In this document: positions 1-7,633 of the stretch, piece after piece
How the letters are laid out: every line of letters begins with the position of its first letter
How positions within the stretch are numbered: the stretch's first letter is position 1
Position numbers and translations under genes: made by a program
Assembly (NCBI GenBank): GCA_016713245.1
Contig: JADJPM010000001.1
Span: 2,542,001 to 2,606,000, forward strand
Source of the DNA: Verrucomicrobiaceae bacterium
Lineage (GTDB): Bacteria; Verrucomicrobiota; Verrucomicrobiia; Verrucomicrobiales; Verrucomicrobiaceae
DNA: 64,000 nucleotides
Direction: 5' to 3'
The notes under the pieces: model-generated
What the model was told of the DNA's origin: nothing
Seen by the model: the letters and a program-made list of their open reading frames with translations, nothing else
Databases searched by the model: none

Positions 1-156
1 CTCGATCTGCTGCCGAAACTCATGCGCGGCGACTCGCTGCATGCGCGTGGGCTTTTCCGCGAGGACGATCTCCGCACGGGGCTGGCCGTTTTCGACGAGG
101 AAGGGCTGGGCGAGAGCGGTGGTGGTGACCAGAAGGCAGATGGCGAGGCGGTGCAT
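1..156 (-). CDS. Secreted protein, N-terminal fragment, possibly DUF4838 family
   Basis: Only the first 52 codons are inside the window; the rest lies beyond the left edge. The start ATG gives a short signal peptide (MHRLAICLLVTTTALAQP) ending in an AxA-like cleavage site, followed by a segment in which VLAEKPT and AAHEFRQQI stand out. That pattern resembles the alpha-glucuronidase-like N-terminal domain of secreted DUF4838 proteins common in Planctomycetes and Verrucomicrobia. The family call is from memory of the pattern and is weak. It is the last visible gene of a leftward run starting with infA, 29 bases after the stop of the membrane protein gene. Confidence 0.5.
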   Translation of the reverse strand, partial: MHRLAICLLVTTTALAQPFLVENGQPRAEIVLAEKPTRMQRVAAHEFRQQIE

Positions 157-185
157 GGCGATCGAAAACGAACGCCGAGCGGGTT

Positions 186-596
186 TCACGCATCACGAGG
201 CATTCGCCAGCCGACGATGAACAAGGTCAGCATGGCTCCGCAGGCATCCGCGATGAGATCGCCCATGGTCTCGTGAATGCTTTGCTGGATGTGTGTGCCG
301 CGAAACACATCGGAGGCGAGCTCCGCGAACTCCCAAAACACGCCGATGGTGCAGGCGAGCGCAAAGCTGAACAGCCAGCGGCCTGTCAGCGTGAGATGGC
401 CAATCCATTTCGCCAAGCAATGCAGGCCGTGCCAGGACAGATAGGCCGCTGCCATGCCTCCGGAGAAGTGCATGGAGAAATCGAGTTCGCGTCGCCAAGG
501 CGTGCGAAGCACCAATTGGTGGATGAGAAGCACCAAGACGGGTGCCCACACGGCTTTTCGCAGAAACAGAATCCCAGCCGCGCCGATGCTTTTCAT
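186..596 (-). CDS. Small integral membrane protein (DUF2238/YjdF-like pattern)
   Basis: 136 residues with about four hydrophobic segments (roughly residues 8-28, 42-60, 74-94 and 110-130). The segment FWEFAELASD, followed by ETMGDLIADACGA, resembles the W-E-x-x-E ... D-x-x-x-D-x-x-G-A pattern of small DUF2238/VanZ-like inner-membrane proteins, so acidic residues sit inside or next to membrane helices. The function is unknown. The gene starts 4 bases after the stop of the upstream exonuclease-like gene, so they are very likely co-transcribed. A CDS here is likely; the family assignment is tentative. Confidence 0.65.
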   Translation of the reverse strand: MKSIGAAGILFLRKAVWAPVLVLLIHQLVLRTPWRRELDFSMHFSGGMAAAYLSWHGLHCLAKWIGHLTLTGRWLFSFALACTIGVFWEFAELASDVFRGTHIQQSIHETMGDLIADACGAMLTLFIVGWRMPRDA

Positions 597-600
597 GCGG

Positions 601-1146
601 CTACTTGTTCCAATCGACCTTTACCTGCTGTTCGCGGCCGTTGCGGTCGTGGTATTTCACGAAGCCGTGCTCGATGCCGAATTCGTGGACGCATTTGGTC
701 ACCTTCACATCGTAGCAGCAGTATTCGGCGATCTTTGCCACGAGGCCCTGCTGCCACCACTTCAACGCATCCAAGCCATCGGCGGTCTTGCCGGTGCCGA
801 GGGTGGCGGCGGCGACGGCATCGAGCTTGATGCGGTGGCCGAGGAGTTTTTCGAGATCGACGAGGAGGTCAAAGCTGTGGAGCTGATCGCGGAAGTCGAA
901 GAGGCTGTGCCCCATGAGCACCTCGTAATCGAAGCTGATATGATTAAAGCCCACGACGAGGTCAGCACGGCGGAGCTGGTCGATGAGGGCCTGGGTTTCA
1001 TCCTCCGTGTAGATCATGTATTCCTGCAGCTTGGTGCTGTAGGTACAGGCCACGGAGATACCCATCAGGTGTTTGTTGCCCCAGCCGCCCACATCATTGG
1101 CCGTGCGGCGTGTTTCGAGGTCAAAATAAACGATGTCGCGGGCCAT
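601..1146 (-). CDS. DEDDy-type 3'-5' exonuclease / RNase H-like domain protein
   Basis: 181 residues with the landmarks of a DEDD exonuclease fold. Exo I is YFDLET near residue 7, with D and E as metal ligands. Exo II is around VGFNHISFDYEV. Exo III is YCCYD, a Y-x3-D motif near residue 143, which places it in the DEDDy subclass. It resembles the stand-alone ribonuclease H-like domain of the YprB type. The predicted role is removal of nucleotides from DNA or RNA 3' ends in the cytoplasm; the substrate cannot be read from sequence. It lies 23 bases downstream of infA and 4 bases upstream of a membrane protein gene, in a leftward operon. Confidence 0.75.
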   Translation of the reverse strand: MARDIVYFDLETRRTANDVGGWGNKHLMGISVACTYSTKLQEYMIYTEDETQALIDQLRRADLVVGFNHISFDYEVLMGHSLFDFRDQLHSFDLLVDLEKLLGHRIKLDAVAAATLGTGKTADGLDALKWWQQGLVAKIAEYCCYDVKVTKCVHEFGIEHGFVKYHDRNGREQQVKVDWNK

Positions 1147-1169
1147 GCGCTCGAATGGAGGTGCGTGGC

Positions 1170-1655
1170 TCAGCCGATGCGGTAAACGATGCGGGCCTTG
1201 TCCATGTCGTAGGGTGACATTTCGAGCTTCACGGCATCCCCAATGACGAGGCGGATGAATTTTTTGCGCATCTTGCCGGAGATGTGGGCGAGCACTTCGT
1301 GGCCGTTGCCGCGCAGTTTCACGCGAAACATGGTGCCGGCGAGCACGGAGGAGATCACGCCTTCGAGTTCGATGGCTTCCTCTTTTGGCTTCACTTCCGG
1401 CGGTGGCTCGGGACGACGCTGCGGCGGGGCGCTACGGGGTGGCGGAGGGGCGGGCCGAGGCTGATTCCCACCCACGATGCCACGAGGCGGGCCGCTGCTA
1501 TTGCCACCCACGATGCCACGAGGTGGGCCACTGCTGCCCGTGCGGGCCGGACCCGTTCCGCCGACGATGCCACGCGGTGGTCCGCTGCTGCGGCCAGGAG
1601 GGCCGGAGCGTGAGTTGTGATTCGAGGGGCCGCGGTTCGGGGGGCGATTCTGCAT
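1170..1655 (-). CDS. infA: Translation initiation factor IF-1 with repeat-containing N-terminal extension
   Basis: The C-terminal 67 residues are a standard IF-1 OB-fold (S1-like) domain: EGVISSVLAGTMFRVKL, then AHISGKMRKKFIR, GDAVKLEMSPYD and a RIVYR end. IF-1 binds the 30S A site with IF-2 and IF-3 during initiation. The family is usually about 72 residues; this protein has 161. The extra 94 N-terminal residues are Pro/Gly/Arg-rich, and the decapeptide SGPPRGIVGG occurs three times (about residues 24-33, 42-51 and 54-63). The ATG at 1655 is preferred over an in-frame TTG at 1715; no Shine-Dalgarno sequence is visible at either. The gene heads a leftward operon and is divergent from rpsP. 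Confidence 0.9.
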   Translation of the reverse strand: MQNRPPNRGPSNHNSRSGPPGRSSGPPRGIVGGTGPARTGSSGPPRGIVGGNSSGPPRGIVGGNQPRPAPPPPRSAPPQRRPEPPPEVKPKEEAIELEGVISSVLAGTMFRVKLRGNGHEVLAHISGKMRKKFIRLVIGDAVKLEMSPYDMDKARIVYRIG

Positions 1656-1894
1656 AAGGGAAGGTGCGAGAGAAAAACTTGGCGTGGAGGATGTACCCTC
1701 AAACGGGGATGACAAGGCGGAAAATCGCCAAAGCCCGGCGGTGCTCTGCTAAAGCTGAGGGGCGAAAGGGTCACTCTGGCATGGCTGGCCGGGAAGGCTG
1801 GGCTAGGGGAGCCGGAAAAAGTGGTTGCGTCTCCTCCGAAAGTCTCCACTGTCCGCCCCCGCTCGAATCCCCACCCCTTTTTCCACCCCGTATC

Positions 1895-2143
1895 ATGGCC
1901 GTCGTTATCCGTCTCCGTCAAGAAGGTGCCAGGCACCGTCCTGTCTTCCGCATCATCGCCACCGACAAGCGCGTCCGTCGTGATGGCCGCTTCCTTGAGA
2001 TTCTCGGCACTTATGATCCCCAGAAGGGCATCGAAAACGCCACAGTGAAGCTCGACCGCGTGCAGGACTGGGTTTCCAAAGGTGCCAAGCCTTCCGACAC
2101 CGTCGCCAGCATCATCAAGCACGCCGCCAAGGCTGCCGCCTGA
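1895..2143 (+). CDS. rpsP: 30S ribosomal protein S16
   Basis: 82 residues, the normal S16 length. The conserved start MAVVIRLRQEGARHRPVFRI is followed by DGRFLEILGTYDP and a C-terminal helix. S16 binds 16S rRNA early in 30S assembly. The ATG at 1895 directly precedes the canonical MAVVIRL start, so the longer in-frame upstream stretch is not coding. It is followed by an intrinsic terminator and then khpA, the order rpsP-khpA being common in bacteria. The 239 bases between the infA and rpsP start codons must hold both divergent promoters; no convincing -35/-10 pair was picked out there. Confidence 0.97.
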   Translation: MAVVIRLRQEGARHRPVFRIIATDKRVRRDGRFLEILGTYDPQKGIENATVKLDRVQDWVSKGAKPSDTVASIIKHAAKAAA

Positions 2144-2175
2144 TATTAGCCCGGCTCGATTCGACGCCTTTTTTC

Positions 2176-2215
2176 AAAGAACCCGGTGCCTGCCAAAGGG
2201 CCGGGTTCTTTTATT
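2176..2215 (+). terminator. Intrinsic terminator after rpsP
   Basis: A perfect 11-bp inverted repeat (AAAGAACCCGG at 2176-2186, CCGGGTTCTTT at 2201-2211) with a 14-base loop runs into a T-rich tail. It stands between rpsP and khpA, so read-through would be needed for co-transcription of the two genes. Confidence 0.85.
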
Positions 2216-2249
2216 TGCTCTCTGATTCACCCGTTTCATTCTTTCCGCC

Positions 2250-2558
2250 ATGGATGCCCCTGAAGCCCTTCGCGAATTCCTCTCCTACGTTGTCGCCAAT
2301 CTGATCGACCACCCCGAGCAGGCCACCATCGCCGTCGGCCCGGGGTCGAATGGAGCCACCAGCTACCGTGTGCAGCTCGCGAAGGATGATGTGCGGCATG
2401 TGATCGGCAAAAATGGCATGACCGTGAGCTCCATCCGCTCGCTGCTGAATGTGGCGGCGGAAAAGCACGGCATTAAAATCTCTCTTCGCGTGGACCCGGT
2501 GAAGGAGGACGAAGTGATCGCCGAGGCCGCTCCAGTCTCCGAAAGCCCCGCCGCGTGA
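2250..2558 (+). CDS. khpA: KH-domain RNA-binding protein KhpA
   Basis: 102 residues, close to the usual 75-80 of KhpA (YlqC/UPF0109) plus a short acidic tail. The start EALREFLSYVVANLIDHPE and the KH core with the GKNG loop (RHVIGKNGMTVSSIRSLL) are diagnostic. KhpA is a small cytoplasmic RNA-binding protein that pairs with KhpB in other bacteria. It follows rpsP, the usual neighbourhood. The KH loop is intact. Confidence 0.93.
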   Translation: MDAPEALREFLSYVVANLIDHPEQATIAVGPGSNGATSYRVQLAKDDVRHVIGKNGMTVSSIRSLLNVAAEKHGIKISLRVDPVKEDEVIAEAAPVSESPAA

Positions 2559-2630
2559 CGGCTGGCTCCCCGGTGAAACCACCGCATTGCTCGTTGCAGG
2601 CCCGGACGGAAGGCCTACCCATCCGCCGCC

Positions 2631-2939
2631 ATGCTTCACAACGTCTATTTCTGGCTCAAGCCCGACCTCACCGCCGAACAACGTGCCACCTTTGAATCGG
2701 AACTCGCCCTGCTTCCGAAGATCAGCTACCTCGCCCATGGATTTGCGGGCAAACCCGCTGCCACGGAGAAGCGTCCGGTCACGGACCACTCGTTCAGCTA
2801 CTCCATCTCGCTGCTCTTCAAGACGATGGAGGACCACGAGTTTTACCAGAAGGGCTGCCCGGATCACCAGCGCTTCGTGGACACCTGCAAGACCTTCTGG
2901 GAGCGCGTCGTCGTGTATGACAGCGCCTCCCTGAGCTGA
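2631..2939 (+). CDS. Dabb (stress-responsive A/B barrel) domain protein
   Basis: 102 residues beginning MLHNVYFWLKPDLT, the typical first strand (hHxVxFxLKxxxs) of the stress-responsive alpha/beta-barrel (Dabb) family, and later SYSISLLFKTMEDHEFYQ and HQRFVD, the usual second half. Dabb proteins are small cytoplasmic dimeric ferredoxin-like barrels whose reaction is mostly unknown. It precedes an aminotransferase gene by 20 bases and is probably co-transcribed with it; whether the two act together is not clear. Confidence 0.85.
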   Translation: MLHNVYFWLKPDLTAEQRATFESELALLPKISYLAHGFAGKPAATEKRPVTDHSFSYSISLLFKTMEDHEFYQKGCPDHQRFVDTCKTFWERVVVYDSASLS

Positions 2940-2959
2940 GCTTTTAGCCTTTCCCAGCC

Positions 2960-4300
2960 ATGCCTTATACCTTCCCCAAATCGGCGGAGCTCTTCGCCCG
3001 TGCCCAAAACAGCATCGCCTCCGGTGTGAACAGCGGCATTCGCAAGATGGAGGCCCCGGTTCCTCTTTACTTCGATCATGGCAAGGGCTCGCGCCTCTTC
3101 GATGTGGATGGGAATGAGTACATCGACTTCCAGATCGGCCAGGGAGCCATTTTGTATGGTCATGCGCCACAGGGCATGGCCGAAGCCATCTCCGCGCAGG
3201 CCTTCAAAGGCACGCACTGGGCCGCGCAGAGCGAGCTGGAGATCGACGTGGCCGAGCGACTGCAAAAAATGATCCCCGGAGCCGAGCGGGTGCGCTTCAA
3301 CAACTCCGCCACCGAGGTCGTGCTCTCCGCGCTGCGCCTCGCACGGGCGCACACCGGCCGTCCGCTCATTTTGAAGTTCGAGGGCCACTACCACGGCTGG
3401 GCGGATGAAGGTCTCGTCGGCTTCGCGCCGCCGCCGGACAAGTGGGGTAGCGAGGATGATCCCACGCGGCTGCATCCCAGCCAGGGCGTCATTCCCGAGG
3501 TGCTGAACACCTTCGTCGTCGCCCGCTGGAACGATCCCGAGCACCTGCGCCAGCGAGTCAAAGAACATCACGGCCAGATCGCCGCGATCATCTTCGAGCC
3601 TGTGCTGTGCAACACCGGCTGCATGCCGCCCGTGCCCGGCATGATCGACACCATCCGCGAGCTTTGCGATGAAAACGGCATTGTCATGATCGCCGATGAA
3701 ACCATCACCGGCTTCCGCTTTGGCGCTGGCTGTGCGCAGACCTTCCTCGGCTTCACGCCCGATCTGACCATCCTTGGCAAGGCCGTCGGCGGTGGCGTGC
3801 CCTTCGCGGCCCTCGTTGGCAAAGAAGCATTCTTCGCCAAGATTCTGAGCGGTCAGGTGGTGCATGCCGGCACTCTCAATGCCAATCCGCTCTGCCTCGC
3901 CGCCGCCAAGTGGTGCCTCGATGAGGTCATTGCTCTCGGTGATAGCCATCCTGCCGGTGTCATCGACCTCGGTGAGCAATTGATGGCTGGCCTCTGCCAA
4001 CTCGCCCAGCAGCATGCCGTGCCCGTTCTGCCACAGGGCTTTGGCCTCGTCTTCCACTGCACCATGCTCAAGCCCGATGTTCCGGAAGGTCCCATCCTCG
4101 ACTACCGCGACTACGTCCACCGCCACGACGCTCCACGCTGGGCCCATCTGCGCCGCTGCCTTCTCGAAGAAGGCGTCCGCGCCATCGAACGCGGCCTGTG
4201 GTTCATCTCGCTCGCCCACACGCAGGCGGATATCGACGAGGCGCTGAAGCGTGCTGAAAAGGCATTCGCGAGGCATGCGGCAGAGTGGAAGGCGGTGTAA
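2960..4300 (+). CDS. Class III PLP-dependent aminotransferase (glutamate-1-semialdehyde aminomutase-like)
   Basis: 446 residues, a normal length for class III aminotransferases. Visible landmarks are the N-terminal DVDGNEYIDF, the PLP-phosphate region FNNSATEVVLSALRLARA, GHYHGW, DETITGFR (the D-E-x-x-T-G-F-R motif around the pyridine-nitrogen aspartate) and the Schiff-base lysine in LGKAVGGGVPFAAL (about K274). The closest pattern is HemL/glutamate-1-semialdehyde 2,1-aminomutase, but this is not clear enough to name it hemL: uncharacterised GSAM-like aminotransferases are common in PVC genomes. The amino donor and acceptor are unknown. Confidence 0.88.
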   Translation: MPYTFPKSAELFARAQNSIASGVNSGIRKMEAPVPLYFDHGKGSRLFDVDGNEYIDFQIGQGAILYGHAPQGMAEAISAQAFKGTHWAAQSELEIDVAERLQKMIPGAERVRFNNSATEVVLSALRLARAHTGRPLILKFEGHYHGWADEGLVGFAPPPDKWGSEDDPTRLHPSQGVIPEVLNTFVVARWNDPEHLRQRVKEHHGQIAAIIFEPVLCNTGCMPPVPGMIDTIRELCDENGIVMIADETITGFRFGAGCAQTFLGFTPDLTILGKAVGGGVPFAALVGKEAFFAKILSGQVVHAGTLNANPLCLAAAKWCLDEVIALGDSHPAGVIDLGEQLMAGLCQLAQQHAVPVLPQGFGLVFHCTMLKPDVPEGPILDYRDYVHRHDAPRWAHLRRCLLEEGVRAIERGLWFISLAHTQADIDEALKRAEKAFARHAAEWKAV

Positions 4301-4301
4301 A

Positions 4302-4745
4302 ATGAATCCAGACGAGCCCAGGCCAACAACAAGTGAGGAATCGAGCGTTTCGACGCCCTCTCTTCTCACTGCGATGTTCGCCTGCTTGGGCATCCTTCTT
4401 GGTACTTTGTATTCGTGGGAAGACTGTGTGCACGGCGAGTTGGCTCCTCAGATGGTATCTATCTTGTTCACACCTGCCGTTTGGATCGCTGCTCGCCAGC
4501 CACTGGCGCATAATCGTTCCAATAGGATCGCCTTGGTTCTTGTGGTTTGCTGTTTTGGTTTTGGTTGGTTTGTGGTCTGGTCAAACATTCGTATGGGGTA
4601 CACCGACTGGCTGATCGCTCGCGGTGTGCACAGAAACCCGAACTCCCGAGTTCTGCTGGTTTGCTATGTGATGGCCACTATTGTGGTAAGTAGTTTGGCA
4701 GCTTTCATTCCTTTCCCTCGACGCCCGAAAAAAAGACCATGCTGA
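4302..4745 (+). CDS. Small multi-pass membrane protein of unknown function
   Basis: 147 residues from ATG 4302, one base after the aminotransferase stop. A polar N-terminus of about 20 residues is followed by about four hydrophobic segments (roughly 21-38, 48-64, 76-98 and 118-138) and a basic C-terminal tail (PRRPKKR). No family was recognised. Its 3' end overlaps the start of queE by 7 bases, suggesting translational coupling. Base composition is visibly lower in G+C than its neighbours, which may point to a recent arrival or to weak constraint. Confidence 0.65.
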   Translation: MNPDEPRPTTSEESSVSTPSLLTAMFACLGILLGTLYSWEDCVHGELAPQMVSILFTPAVWIAARQPLAHNRSNRIALVLVVCCFGFGWFVVWSNIRMGYTDWLIARGVHRNPNSRVLLVCYVMATIVVSSLAAFIPFPRRPKKRPC

Positions 4746-5434
4746 TCTCCGAGATCTTTTACTCTGTGCAGGGCGAGGGAACGCTGGTGGGCGTGCCTTC
4801 GGTGTTTGTGCGGACTTCCGGGTGCAATCTGCGCTGCCGATGGTGTGACACGCCGTATGCGTCTTGGAAGCCGGAAGGCACAGAGATGAGCGTGGAGGAA
4901 CTGTTGGGTGCGGTGAATGCGCATCCGACGCGTTTTGTTGTCGTCACCGGTGGCGAGCCGATGGTGGCGAAGGAGATGCCGCTGCTGCTTCAGAGGCTCC
5001 GTGAAGCAGGGAAGCACATCACCATCGAAACGGCGGGCACCATCGCGCCGGAGGGCGTGGCCTGTGATCTGGCCTCGATCAGTCCGAAACTGGCGCATTC
5101 GACACCTGACGATGCTTCGGCGGGCAAGGCGTGGGTGGAGAAGCATGAGCGTCTGCGGCTTCAGCAGGAGGTGTTGCGAGCGTGGTGCGCCAAGTATGAC
5201 TTTCAGCTCAAATTCGTCATCGCCAGTGAGGCGGATGTGTTGGAGGTGAAGGCCGTCATCGAGTCCATCGGCATCGAAATCCCCCCGGACAAGATTTTGC
5301 TCATGCCGGAGGGCATCACGCAGGAGGCGTTGAAGGCCCGCCAGATGCTGCTGGTGGACATCTGCAAGCGCGAGGGCTGGCGCTACTCGCCACGGCTGCA
5401 CATCGACCTCTTCGGCAACAAGCGCGGCACATGA
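4739..5434 (+). CDS. queE: 7-carboxy-7-deazaguanine synthase QueE
   Basis: 231 residues. This radical-SAM enzyme converts 6-carboxy-5,6,7,8-tetrahydropterin into 7-carboxy-7-deazaguanine for queuosine and other 7-deazapurines. Evidence: the QueE-specific start with SVQGEGTLVGVPSVFVR, the CxxxCxxC cluster motif C29-NLR-C33-RW-C36, VVTGGEP for SAM binding, and the C-terminal HIDLFGNKRGT. No other queuosine gene is nearby. It overlaps the upstream membrane protein gene by 7 bases and the downstream SNase-like gene by 4 (ATGA). Confidence 0.95.
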   Translation: MLISEIFYSVQGEGTLVGVPSVFVRTSGCNLRCRWCDTPYASWKPEGTEMSVEELLGAVNAHPTRFVVVTGGEPMVAKEMPLLLQRLREAGKHITIETAGTIAPEGVACDLASISPKLAHSTPDDASAGKAWVEKHERLRLQQEVLRAWCAKYDFQLKFVIASEADVLEVKAVIESIGIEIPPDKILLMPEGITQEALKARQMLLVDICKREGWRYSPRLHIDLFGNKRGT

Positions 5435-6090
5435 GCCCGGCCTTCAAACGCAAAATCGGCCGCGTGCTCTGGGCGTCGGTGCTCGTGACCTTGCTTGCGG
5501 TCGAGTTTTGGTTCCGCGCGGTTCGCGAGCCCTCGCCGAGAGAACCTGTGGTGGAGGTTCAAATCCTCCAGCCTCTCGCCAGCGTTCGTTTCATCGACGA
5601 TGAGACCAACGACGGCGACAGCTTCGTCGTCGAGCATGAAGGTCAAAGGCTCGTCCTGAGGCTCTACTTCGTCGATTGCGCCGAAAAGCGGGAGTACAAG
5701 CTCGTCGCCAGTCGCTTGAAGGATCAGGCAGGTTACTTCGGCGGCCTCAGCATCCCGCAGACGCTCAAGCTCGGCCAGCAGGCAAAAGCCTTCACCACCG
5801 AGCTGCTCCGTTCACAGCCTTTCACCGTCTTCACCCGCTGGGAACGCGTCTATGACAGCGACCGCATCTACGCCGTCATTCGCTTCGACGATGGCGAGGA
5901 CCTCGCGCACAAGCTCGTGCATGCTGGCCTCGCCCGCATCCACACCAAAGGCGTGAACATGCCCGACGGCACAAAAGCCAACGACTACGAAAACCACCTC
6001 CGCGAAGTCGAAAAAGCCGCTCGAGCCGCCCAACGCGGTGCCTGGGGCATGCCTCGAAGGGCTTCATCGACAAAGCAGATGCCGAAATGA
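5431..6090 (+). CDS. Membrane-anchored or secreted thermonuclease (SNase-like) protein
   Basis: 219 residues. An N-terminal hydrophobic segment (about residues 10-30) forms a signal anchor or signal peptide. An SNase-type OB-fold follows: ETNDGDSFVV (metal-binding D-x-D), LRLYFVDCAEKREY (catalytic Arg and Glu region, with YFVD where many members have GID), then AKAFTTELL and LVHAGLARI. The family is a Ca-dependent nuclease acting on DNA or RNA outside the cytoplasm, but many distant members lack demonstrated activity. It starts inside the queE stop (ATGA overlap), so it is translated from the same message. Confidence 0.85.
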   Translation: MSPAFKRKIGRVLWASVLVTLLAVEFWFRAVREPSPREPVVEVQILQPLASVRFIDDETNDGDSFVVEHEGQRLVLRLYFVDCAEKREYKLVASRLKDQAGYFGGLSIPQTLKLGQQAKAFTTELLRSQPFTVFTRWERVYDSDRIYAVIRFDDGEDLAHKLVHAGLARIHTKGVNMPDGTKANDYENHLREVEKAARAAQRGAWGMPRRASSTKQMPK

Positions 6091-6124
6091 CAGGCTTGCG
6101 AATTGGCTTCCGTATTCGGCGGCC

Positions 6125-7555
6125 ATGCACTCACCGCTGTTTCGTCCCTCGATGGACCGCCGGGCCTTTTTGACGGCCTCGACGGCGGGATTGGCGTCGC
6201 TGGGCTTCAAAGGGGGTGTGCAGGGTTCCACTGCGCCGACGGTGGCGCTTCCCACACTCGCGAAACCGGCCAAATCGACGGTTCTCTTCTTCCTCTGCGG
6301 CGGCTCCTCGCACATCGACATGTGGGACATGAAGCCCGAGGCACCGCTGGAGTATCGCGGCGAGTTCAAACCGATCCGCACCACTGGCGACGACATCGTT
6401 TTGTGCGAGCACTTGCCGCTGCTGGCCAAGCAAGCGCATCGCTTCGCCATGATCCACGGCATCACCGATGGCGGACGTGCCACGGGCGATCATCACGCCG
6501 GTTATTACTACAACCTCACCGGCCACGCGCCCGATCCCACCTTCAAGCAGCAGGGCAATGACCGCCGTCCGTATCCCGAGGACTGGCCCTACATGGGCAG
6601 CGTCGTCTCGATGAAGCGTCCGCAGCATCCCACGTTGCCCTCGCTCATCACCCTGCCGCACAAGCCCAGCAAACTGCCCTTCACCCGTCCGGGGCAGTTC
6701 GCCGGACGCATCGGCATGGAGTTCGATCCTTTTTTGCTGAATGGCAGCTTTGACGAGCCGCTGAACTTTGCCGCGCCTACCATCAGCATCGGCGGCAGCA
6801 TGACACCGCAGCGCATGCAGGACCGCCAGGGCCTGCTCGCAGCCTTGAATGGTGCTCGCCGCGAACTCGATCACGAGATGGCCGTGCAAAACTACGCCAA
6901 GCAGCAGGAGCGTGCCTTTGATCTGCTCGCCTCCAGCAGCACGGTGAATGCCTTCGACATCAAATCCGAGCCACTGGCCCTTCGCGAGCGCTACGGCCAG
7001 CACATCAACGGCATGAGCCTCCTCATGGCCCGCCGCATGGTCGAGGCTGGCGTGCCCTTTGTGACGGTTTTTTGGAAGGAAGACGAAGGCCTGCATAAGA
7101 AATGCAAAAGCGCCGGCGGCTGGGACACGCATGGGAACAACTTCAACTGCCTCCGCGAGGACCTCCTGCCGCAGTTCGATCAATGCTTCAGCGCCTTCCT
7201 CGAAGACCTCGCCTCGCGTGGATTGCTCGATGAGACGCTCGTGCTCGTCACCAGCGAGATGGGCCGCATGCCGAAAGTCGGAGATCGCCGCAGCGGCGGC
7301 CCGCTCGGTGCCGGTCGCGACCACTGGACCTCCTGCATGAGCGTTCTGATGGCCGGTGCCGGCATCAAAGGCGGCCAGGCTGTCGGCGAGACCGATGCCC
7401 GTGCCGAGTTGCCCAAAGACCGCCCCATTTACCCCGAGGACATCACGAAGACGGTTTATTACGCCATGGGCATCGACAACCTCGACGCCAAAGACAAGCT
7501 CGGCCGCACCTACAACCTCCTAGAAGAGGGCAAAGCGCTCACAGAGCTGTTCTGA
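6125..7555 (+). CDS. DUF1501 domain protein with Tat-like signal
   Basis: 476 residues. The N-terminus has MDRRAFLTASTAGLASLGF, a twin-arginine-like exported start typical of DUF1501 (alkaline-phosphatase-superfamily) proteins, then VLFFLCGGSSHIDMWDMKPEAP, another family hallmark, and SEMGRMPKVG with GRDHW near the C-terminus. DUF1501 proteins are PVC-typical secreted proteins usually encoded beside a cytochrome/DUF1549/DUF1553 protein; no such partner is adjacent here, and the only one in the window is at 56165-59182. The exact function is unknown. ATG 6152 (MDRRAF) is an alternative start giving a more conventional Tat signal. Confidence 0.9.
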   Translation: MHSPLFRPSMDRRAFLTASTAGLASLGFKGGVQGSTAPTVALPTLAKPAKSTVLFFLCGGSSHIDMWDMKPEAPLEYRGEFKPIRTTGDDIVLCEHLPLLAKQAHRFAMIHGITDGGRATGDHHAGYYYNLTGHAPDPTFKQQGNDRRPYPEDWPYMGSVVSMKRPQHPTLPSLITLPHKPSKLPFTRPGQFAGRIGMEFDPFLLNGSFDEPLNFAAPTISIGGSMTPQRMQDRQGLLAALNGARRELDHEMAVQNYAKQQERAFDLLASSSTVNAFDIKSEPLALRERYGQHINGMSLLMARRMVEAGVPFVTVFWKEDEGLHKKCKSAGGWDTHGNNFNCLREDLLPQFDQCFSAFLEDLASRGLLDETLVLVTSEMGRMPKVGDRRSGGPLGAGRDHWTSCMSVLMAGAGIKGGQAVGETDARAELPKDRPIYPEDITKTVYYAMGIDNLDAKDKLGRTYNLLEEGKALTELF

Positions 7556-7633
7556 GCCGCTTCGGGAGGGCGGTCACGGCGGATTTGGCCTTGCGCGGCT
7601 TTGCTTTGGCGGGCAGTCTCCGCGCCCTTTCCC

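Noticed and set aside
1656..1715. A longer IF-1 starting at TTG 1715
   Set aside because: The start is non-ATG and the added residues are low complexity; ATG 1655 is simpler, although no ribosome-binding site decides it.
2864..4393. A 509-residue minus-strand open frame opposite the aminotransferase gene
   Set aside because: The plus-strand gene has strong PLP motifs; the minus frame has none and overlaps several other real genes.
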